Below, one piece after another: positions 59,328 to 64,000 of a stretch of 64,000 nucleotides of DNA; positions within the stretch are counted from its first letter, which is position 1; each line of letters starts with the position of its first letter. The position numbers and the translations under genes are program-made. The notes beneath the pieces were generated by a model. It was given only the letters and a program-made list of their open reading frames with translations. It did not search any database and was not told the DNA's origin. This DNA comes from Arachis hypogaea (lineage: Eukaryota; Streptophyta; Magnoliopsida; Fabales; Fabaceae). The stretch lies in the NCBI RefSeq assembly GCF_003086295.3, contig NC_092050.1, positions 144,677,699 to 144,741,698 on the forward strand. The letters are read 5' to 3'.

Positions 59328-62102
59328 TAGGGATGGCAACGGGTCCCCATGGGGCGGGGACATGCCCCCCGCCCCCGTCCCTGCCATCCATAATCCGTCT
59401 CTGTCCCTGCCATCTATAATCCGTCCTCGTCCCCGCCCCATCCCCGCGACGGGTAACGGGAACTCCGTATCCGCCGGGGATCGGAGTCTCCGTGGATATC
59501 CGCTGATTCTTTAAAAAGTAAAAAATTCAGAGAAATAAGCAAAAATCTTCAATTATCATTACAATCATAATCTTCATCATCAACAATATTTAGTCATAAC
59601 TCATAAATTCATAATCTATACCCAAACCAAATCAATCAAACACCAAAAATTACTCAAACCATAAAACCATTCATATTCATGCTTCCAATTTGAACACAAC
59701 CATATACTAAATTAATCAACCAGCCACATCAAACAGCAATTTACATTCGGCCATCACTAATCCAAAAACAAAATTTACACAAAATTCACAACCCAGCCAT
59801 CAACCATCAAAGATCTTCTGCAAACCCACCTCAACCTTCATAAAAAACATAACCAAATCCTTCAAATATTCAAAAATTAATATTTCAAATATTCAACTAT
59901 CCATAACCATATATCCTCACAACATAGCAATTAACTTCAAATATTCAATTCCAATTTTTTTTAGCCACTAAATCACCAAAAAAACAGAAGGACACACACA
60001 CACGTGTATATATATATATATATATGAAATAAAATCACAAGATAATTGATTGAAATTCAAATAAAATCAAAGAAAATCACAGAATGAAAGAAACAAAAAA
60101 TGCTTTAAGTAGATGAAAATTACAGAATCACTGAAGAAAAATAGCTTTTGTCTCTACGAAGAAAATGAAGACGGCGACGGCGAAGAGCGCTTCTGTCGCT
60201 GCCTAGGGCTAGATGTCAGGCGAAGAACGCTTCTCCTAGAGCTGGGTGTCAGGCGCGCGAGTGAGTGCGAACGAAGGTGCTGGACGGCGGAGAGAGTGTC
60301 TGAGTGGAGGAGGTGGCAGAGAGAGTGTCTGAGTGGAAGAGGGTGGCGGAGCGAATCTAAGAAAAGGAAACGGACCAGGGCAAGGGCGGTGAGTAGTGGT
60401 GAGCGTGAAGGCAATGAGAGTGGATAAGGGCAGTGAGCAACGGTGAGCATGGAGGAGGGACGGAGAGGAAGAAGGAGAATTTGAGTTTTGAGAGGAGAGT
60501 GAGTGAGTGAGTGACGGCCGGTAGAGAGGAAAGGGTTAGGAGTTAGGGTTTTAGAAATCATAACTAATATATATATATATGGGTTAATTCTCAAAATCGT
60601 CCCTGAAAGATCACGCATTCTTTATTTTCGTCCCCGAATGATTTTTTTAATCAAATTAGTCCTTAAAAGATTTAAAATCAATCGCGTTTGTCCTTCCGTC
60701 AATTAGTTACCGTTTCCGTTAACGTTTTCTGCATAAATCGTTAAGTGACACAGCACATATCAAAACGACACCGTTTCTCTCATCTCTCCCCATTTGAAGC
60801 TTTCCCCAGTCATTATCCAGACGCTCTTTCTTCCTTCTTCACACAAAACACAAAATATCAAACACACAGAGAGAGAAAAGACGACAAAGTGCTAATCAAA
60901 GAGAAGAACACGGTGCTTTAATCAAAAGGTATGATTTTACAATTCTACCTCTCCTTTCTGTTGCGGTTCTACACTTCGAGTTGGAGGAAGCTGCTTTGAG
61001 TAGAATTGCCGGAGAAAGTCGCTAAATTGCCGGAATGGCGTCTGTGGTGCGAGGTTGCATTTTAGAAAGAACCCAATTTAAAAGTTATCTTCTTAACCCA
61101 GAATGCATTTTGACCTAATCAAAGCCCAATTTGAGTTGAATATATGAAAACCCTAACAATAAATCCCCAACCTCTCAATCTTTCTCACTTTTACGATTTA
61201 CAATCCACAACGTTACCTCCATCTCCAAGCTCCATGACTCCATTTTCACTTCTCTTAATCTCACTTTTCTCTACCTCTGAACTCTGAAATTCGACCAAAA
61301 TTACTGCCGTTTGTTTGTGTGGCATGCTGTTTGTGGGTGTCGCTGATGGATTGGTGATGTGGTTGGGCTGTCGGGTTTCTGTGTCGCATCACTGAGTGAG
61401 TCTCTCTATCTCTCTGTCTAATTGGCGTCACTATTGCTCCATTTTGCCATGTCGTTAATGTCGCTGGTTAGTGGTCACAACTCCAACTATGGCTTAGCAT
61501 TGGTACCCTAAACTGCAAAGAATGAGCCCAGTCACACTCTGCATAGCATCACCGATTATGGCTTCCTCATCCCTTCCAATGATCCGAGCTCCGTCGCATT
61601 CTCTCTAACTATTGTGATGTTTCATGCGTTTTGAGAGAGATGAAAAGAGAAACGGCGCCGTTTTGACACAATATGCCCTAATACCAAAAGACAATGTTGA
61701 TTTATCATTGTTGATTTGTCATTTAACGATACATGTGGAAAACATTAACGGAAACCGTTAACTAATTGACGGAAGGACAAACGCGATTGATTTTAAATCT
61801 TTCAAGGACTAATTTGATTAAAAAAATTATTCGGGGACGAAAATGAAGAATGTGTGATCTTTCAGGGACGATTTTGAGTATTAATCCAATATATATATAC
61901 TAGGAATATTTTAGTAATTTTGTATATGCGGGTATTATACGGGTCTCTACGGGGCGGGGACCTTGCTCCCCGCCCCCGCCCCGTTTATTTCACGGATCCC
62001 CGTCCCCACCCCCCCACGAGTGAAAAAATGTCCCCATCCCCATCCCCTGGCGGGTAAATCCCCGCGGATACCCGCCCCGTCGGAAATAAATTGCCATCCC
62101 TA
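59328..62102. mobile_element. hAT-type non-autonomous element, 2.8 kb
   Basis: Inverted ends TAGGGATGGCAA at both sides and an exact 8-bp duplication CCTAAAAT (59320-59327 and 62103-62110). The terminal 150-180 bp are very GC-rich (GGGGCGGGGAC, CCCCGCCCC). The interior left of the nested MULE (59520-60580) holds AT-rich DNA and a GC-rich stretch at 60150-60540 that is open on both strands without a recognisable protein. Confidence 0.85.
60581..61887. mobile_element. MULE-type non-autonomous element nested in the hAT element
   Basis: Inverted repeats of about 180 bp: GGGTTAATTCTCAAAATCGT at the left and its near-complement ending TTAATCC at the right, with ACGGAAGGACAAACGCG shared by both arms. 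It sits in an (AT)n tract, so the flanking duplication (TATATATAT/AATATATAT) is expected to be ambiguous. The 900-bp interior has pyrimidine-rich, exon-like stretches but no gene I recognise. Confidence 0.78.
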
Positions 62103-62110
62103 CCTAAAAT

Positions 62111-63161
62111 TAAGACCAGAAATGAAAATGGATAAAAGCTCAACTGAATATTTTACAAAGCATCTAATATCACCTTATTTGCTGCTTCAGCTAGTCCGTT
62201 AGTTTGTGGATGTTCCACAGATGAGAAGTGATGATTGATTTTGAGGTTTTGCAAAAAAGATGTGAATTTCTGATTGACAAACTGGCGACCATTATCAGTA
62301 ATGATATGTCTGGGAAGACCAAAACGACAAATAATGTTCTTCCAAATAAAAGGTGTCATTTGTTGTGAAGTAATCTTAGCTAAAGGTTGGGCTTCCACCC
62401 ATTTTGAGAAATAGTCGATTGCAACAACAAGAAATTTTACCTGACCCGGTGCCATTGGGAATAGTCCAAGAATGTCGAACTCCCAATGGTTGAAGGGCCA
62501 ACTGATGTCCGAGTAATGTAACTGCTCTGCCGGGATGTGTATTAATGGTGCATGCTTTTGGCAATTGTCGCATGTCTTGACTTTATGGTTGGTATCTTCT
62601 TTTATGGATGGCCAGAAGAGGCCTGCCCGGAGGATTTTATAAGCCAAACTTCGAGCTCCTGTGTGGGTTTCGCAGATTCCCTCATGGGCTTCGGATAATT
62701 CTATTTTTGCCTCACTTCTATTGAGGCATTTTAGAAGTGGTCGGGAGTATCCTCGGCGATACAGAGAGCCATTTATTAAAGTGAAAAAGGACGTTTATCG
62801 TCGAAACCGTTTTGTATTCTGGATATTGTCCGATGTGTTCCCTGTTTGCAAATAGTGTATAAATGGGGTACGCCAATCTGTTTCCTGTGTAACACTCACA
62901 ACATCGATTAGAGTAATACTTGGAGATGTTATAGTGGACTGGTGTAATATATATAAGTCGGCTTGTGTACTGCCGAGCTTAGAAAGAATGTCGGCCCTGT
63001 GATTATGTTCTCGTGGTATATGATTTATTTCAAATTCAGTGAATTTTAAACTTAAATTTTTTACGAGCTTTAGATATTTAGAAAGGAGGGGATCTTTAAC
63101 CTGGAATAGATCATTTACCTGTTGTACTACCAGAAGCGAATCGCAATATACCTTTGAAGGT
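62111..63161 (-). pseudogene. Ty3-class RNase H and integrase fragment
   Basis: On the minus strand, about 63160-62960 gives the C-terminal part of RNase H (VYCDSLLVVQQVND, then INHIPREHNHRADILSKLGS). A linker follows (DWRTPFIHYLQTGNTS, then LYRRGYSRPLLKCL), a zinc-binding segment (GICETHTGARSLAYKIL; CDNCQKH) and the integrase core (Asp in EFDILGLFP, Asp in IITDNGRQFV, Glu region EHPQTNGLAEAANKVILD). A TAA interrupts the linker near 62789 and the frame ends at 62153. The lineage looks Tat/Athila-like, inferred from the RNase H-linker layout. It is truncated on both sides. Confidence 0.85.
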
Positions 63162-64000
63162 TGTGGTAGGCTTAGAGAAGGGGGGTTGAATCTATGCCTT
63201 CCTTTTTGTTGCTGTTATGACCCTTTTAAACAAAATTACAATTCTGATTCTATTTAAACTAAGCAGCGGAAATTTATGAGAATTTATTTTTGTCTCATGA
63301 ATATCAGAAAACAGAACACAGCAGAGAAGAGAAAAGCTAACACCAGCATGTATCCTGGTTCGGTTGCCTTTTGCTATGCAACCTACGTCCAGTCTCCTCC
63401 ACAACAGTGGAAGAATTTTCACTATAGTTAACAGTATTACATACACCAATTTCACAGGATTGACCCAATCCTTTCACACTCAAGTTCTATCCTAACTTGA
63501 CATGGCTATGCTAATACTTAACTATTCACTCTTAGTGCTAACCCAACTAAGAAAGGGATACCTTACAGGTACAAGATACAAGACACTTAACTAACCTAAA
63601 GAAATCAGAAAATAACTTTAGGCTTTTCTCTCAAGTATTTCTCTCAACCTTTTTCCACTCATGGATTTTTCTTAAGCTTTCTCACAATGCCTTTTCTCAC
63701 AAAAAATTACAGAAAGATAAACTTAGAAAAGTACATTACAATAAGTAAAACATGAAGGAGATTGATTTCATCAACAGCCTTTCTTTCCTTTCCCTCTTCC
63801 TTTCCTTCTTTCCTTTGTCCTCCTTTTTGAGCTTTGGACAGTTTAGCTTGAAGTGTCCAACCTCCTTGCAATGATGGCACGTCACTTTGCTCAAGTCGAT
63901 CTTGTGCTCCTTTGAACTCGAACCCTTGTATTTGCCTTTGTTCTTCATCATCCTTCTGAATCTCCTAGCAAAAAACAAAAGCTCGTCATCTGAAATACCA
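63162..64000 (-). mobile_element. Copia-type fragment with gag zinc knuckle, cut by window end
   Basis: 63978-63736 on the minus strand encodes FARRFRRMMKNKGKYKGSSS, then CHHCKEVGHFKLNCPKLKKE: a CCHC zinc knuckle (Cys-X2-Cys-X4-His-X4-Cys) typical of copia gag, followed by a Lys/Arg/Glu tail and a stop. The stretch 63162-63735 begins TGTGGTAGGCTTAGAGAAGG and has no protein. It may be the 3' LTR or a deletion product, since pol does not follow gag. It abuts the Ty3 fragment at 63162, suggesting insertion into it. Confidence 0.6.

Noticed and set aside
60113..60618. Opposed GC-rich reading frames of 104 and 154 codons
   Set aside because: Both strands are open because of Arg/Ser-rich simple sequence in a hAT element; no domain.

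Overview
This window is plant nuclear DNA, very probably from a legume and most likely peanut (Arachis). The evidence is intron-bearing receptor-kinase genes of the LRK10L type, AT-rich intergenic DNA, and LTR retrotransposons whose LTRs start TGATGAGCGGATAATTTA and whose bodies carry palindromes of the form CTGGCGTTnAACGCCAG. I recall that signature from peanut repeats of the FIDEL/Feral kind; I had no database to confirm it. Most of the 64 kb is transposons nested in transposons.

Layout. 1-7616: most of a plus-strand retrotransposon (TE1) with gag-protease and a second ORF but no reverse transcriptase or integrase; its 5' LTR lies outside the window. 7617-12866: the right part of a CACTA-like transposon holding pieces of at least three, probably four, unrelated host genes (NHX antiporter, NIK/SERK-type LRR, EFR3-like, PARN-like). 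13287-16865: an apparently intact LRK10L receptor kinase (minus strand). 18001-25500: a non-autonomous CACTA element containing a hAT MITE and a 3.4-kb solo LTR. 25640-36556: a decayed copia pol fragment split by a complete, minus-strand copy of the TE1 type (TE2, 26243-36215, 5-bp target duplication ATTTC). 36560-43802: a CACTA element with a decayed transposase gene, interrupted by a 3.0-kb solo LTR.

39287-57283 is a tandem duplication. Its two units began alike and then took different insertions. Each unit holds the right end of the CACTA element, a small intron-bearing chromodomain gene (plus strand) and the kinase exon of an LRK10L gene (minus strand). In the left unit the chromodomain exons splice in frame with no internal stop, although a MULE sits in intron 2 and a MITE in exon 4; its LRK10L kinase is dead. 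In the right unit the reverse holds: LRK10L (55507-58305) is complete and the chromodomain gene is ruined.

58757-62114 is a three-level nest (MITE, then hAT, then MULE) that can be resolved by target-site duplications. 62111-64000 holds fragments of a Ty3-type RNase H/integrase and a copia-type gag.

Likely functional host genes are the two LRK10L receptors and possibly the chromodomain gene. All boundaries were read by eye. Splice sites are inferred from GT/AG signals and phase, not from transcripts.
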